From: Ciona savignyi
Lineage: Eukaryota > Chordata > Ascidiacea > Phlebobranchia > Cionidae
Direction of reading: 5' to 3'
DNA length: 64,000 bases
NCBI GenBank assembly: GCA_000149265.1
Contig: CH003024.1
Coordinates: forward strand, 900,819-964,818
The notes under the pieces were generated by a model, which was not told the origin of the DNA, searched no databases, and saw only the letters and a program-made list of their open reading frames with translations. Positions 63,956 to 64,000 of this stretch are shown piece by piece. The translations under genes and the position numbers were made by a program. The first letter of the stretch is position 1. Each line of letters opens with the position of its first letter.

Positions 63956-64000
63956 CAATTCCTTGGTGATAGTGTACCGTAGCTATTTTTAAGTGCAATA

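Overview
This window is intron-rich, AT-rich nuclear DNA from an animal. Five protein-coding genes are recognisable, all chordate-type orthologues. They sit among short repeat-filled introns, tRNA-derived SINEs and hAT-like MITEs. Gene content, compactness and repeat style point to a tunicate, most likely Ciona. That is inference: no species-diagnostic marker was seen.

Layout. (1) 1516-16597, minus: BBS2, a BBSome subunit. Sixteen exons were traced by phase-consistent splice sites; the last C-terminal exon(s) lie off the left edge. (2) 16961-18109, minus: intronless COPS5/CSN5, the JAMM deneddylase of the COP9 signalosome, directly upstream of BBS2 on the same strand. (3) 20950-27514, plus: a six-exon claudin-fold gene closest to CACNG5/7-type calcium-channel gamma/TARP proteins, with a large basic insertion in extracellular loop 1. 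(4) 34813-52616, plus: an SK (KCNN) calcium-activated potassium channel with about 648 residues before its conserved core and a candidate 28-residue cassette between S1 and S2. (5) 56961-63820, minus: a partial SLCO/OATP transporter with a Kazal domain. Its N-terminal exons lie off the right edge and its last exon was not found.

These genes are not one pathway: a ciliary gene, a signalosome gene and three membrane proteins. CACNG and KCNN run divergently from COPS5/BBS2, and KCNN converges on SLCO. COPS5 followed 363 bp later by BBS2 is the one pair whose arrangement may be transcriptional, a possible operon with trans-splicing.

The rest is repeats. There are two tRNA-derived SINE families (A, about 110 bp; B, about 280 bp), an approximately 210-bp MITE with long inverted ends and a TTAGGG-like core (six copies), nested hAT elements with 8-bp target duplications, a foldback element inside KCNN, and many tandem arrays. 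The most unusual pattern is that several intronic tandem repeats carry copies of the adjacent splice site and exon edge (four BBS2 introns and one CACNG intron). Assembly gaps are at 12938-13705 and 44469-44568.
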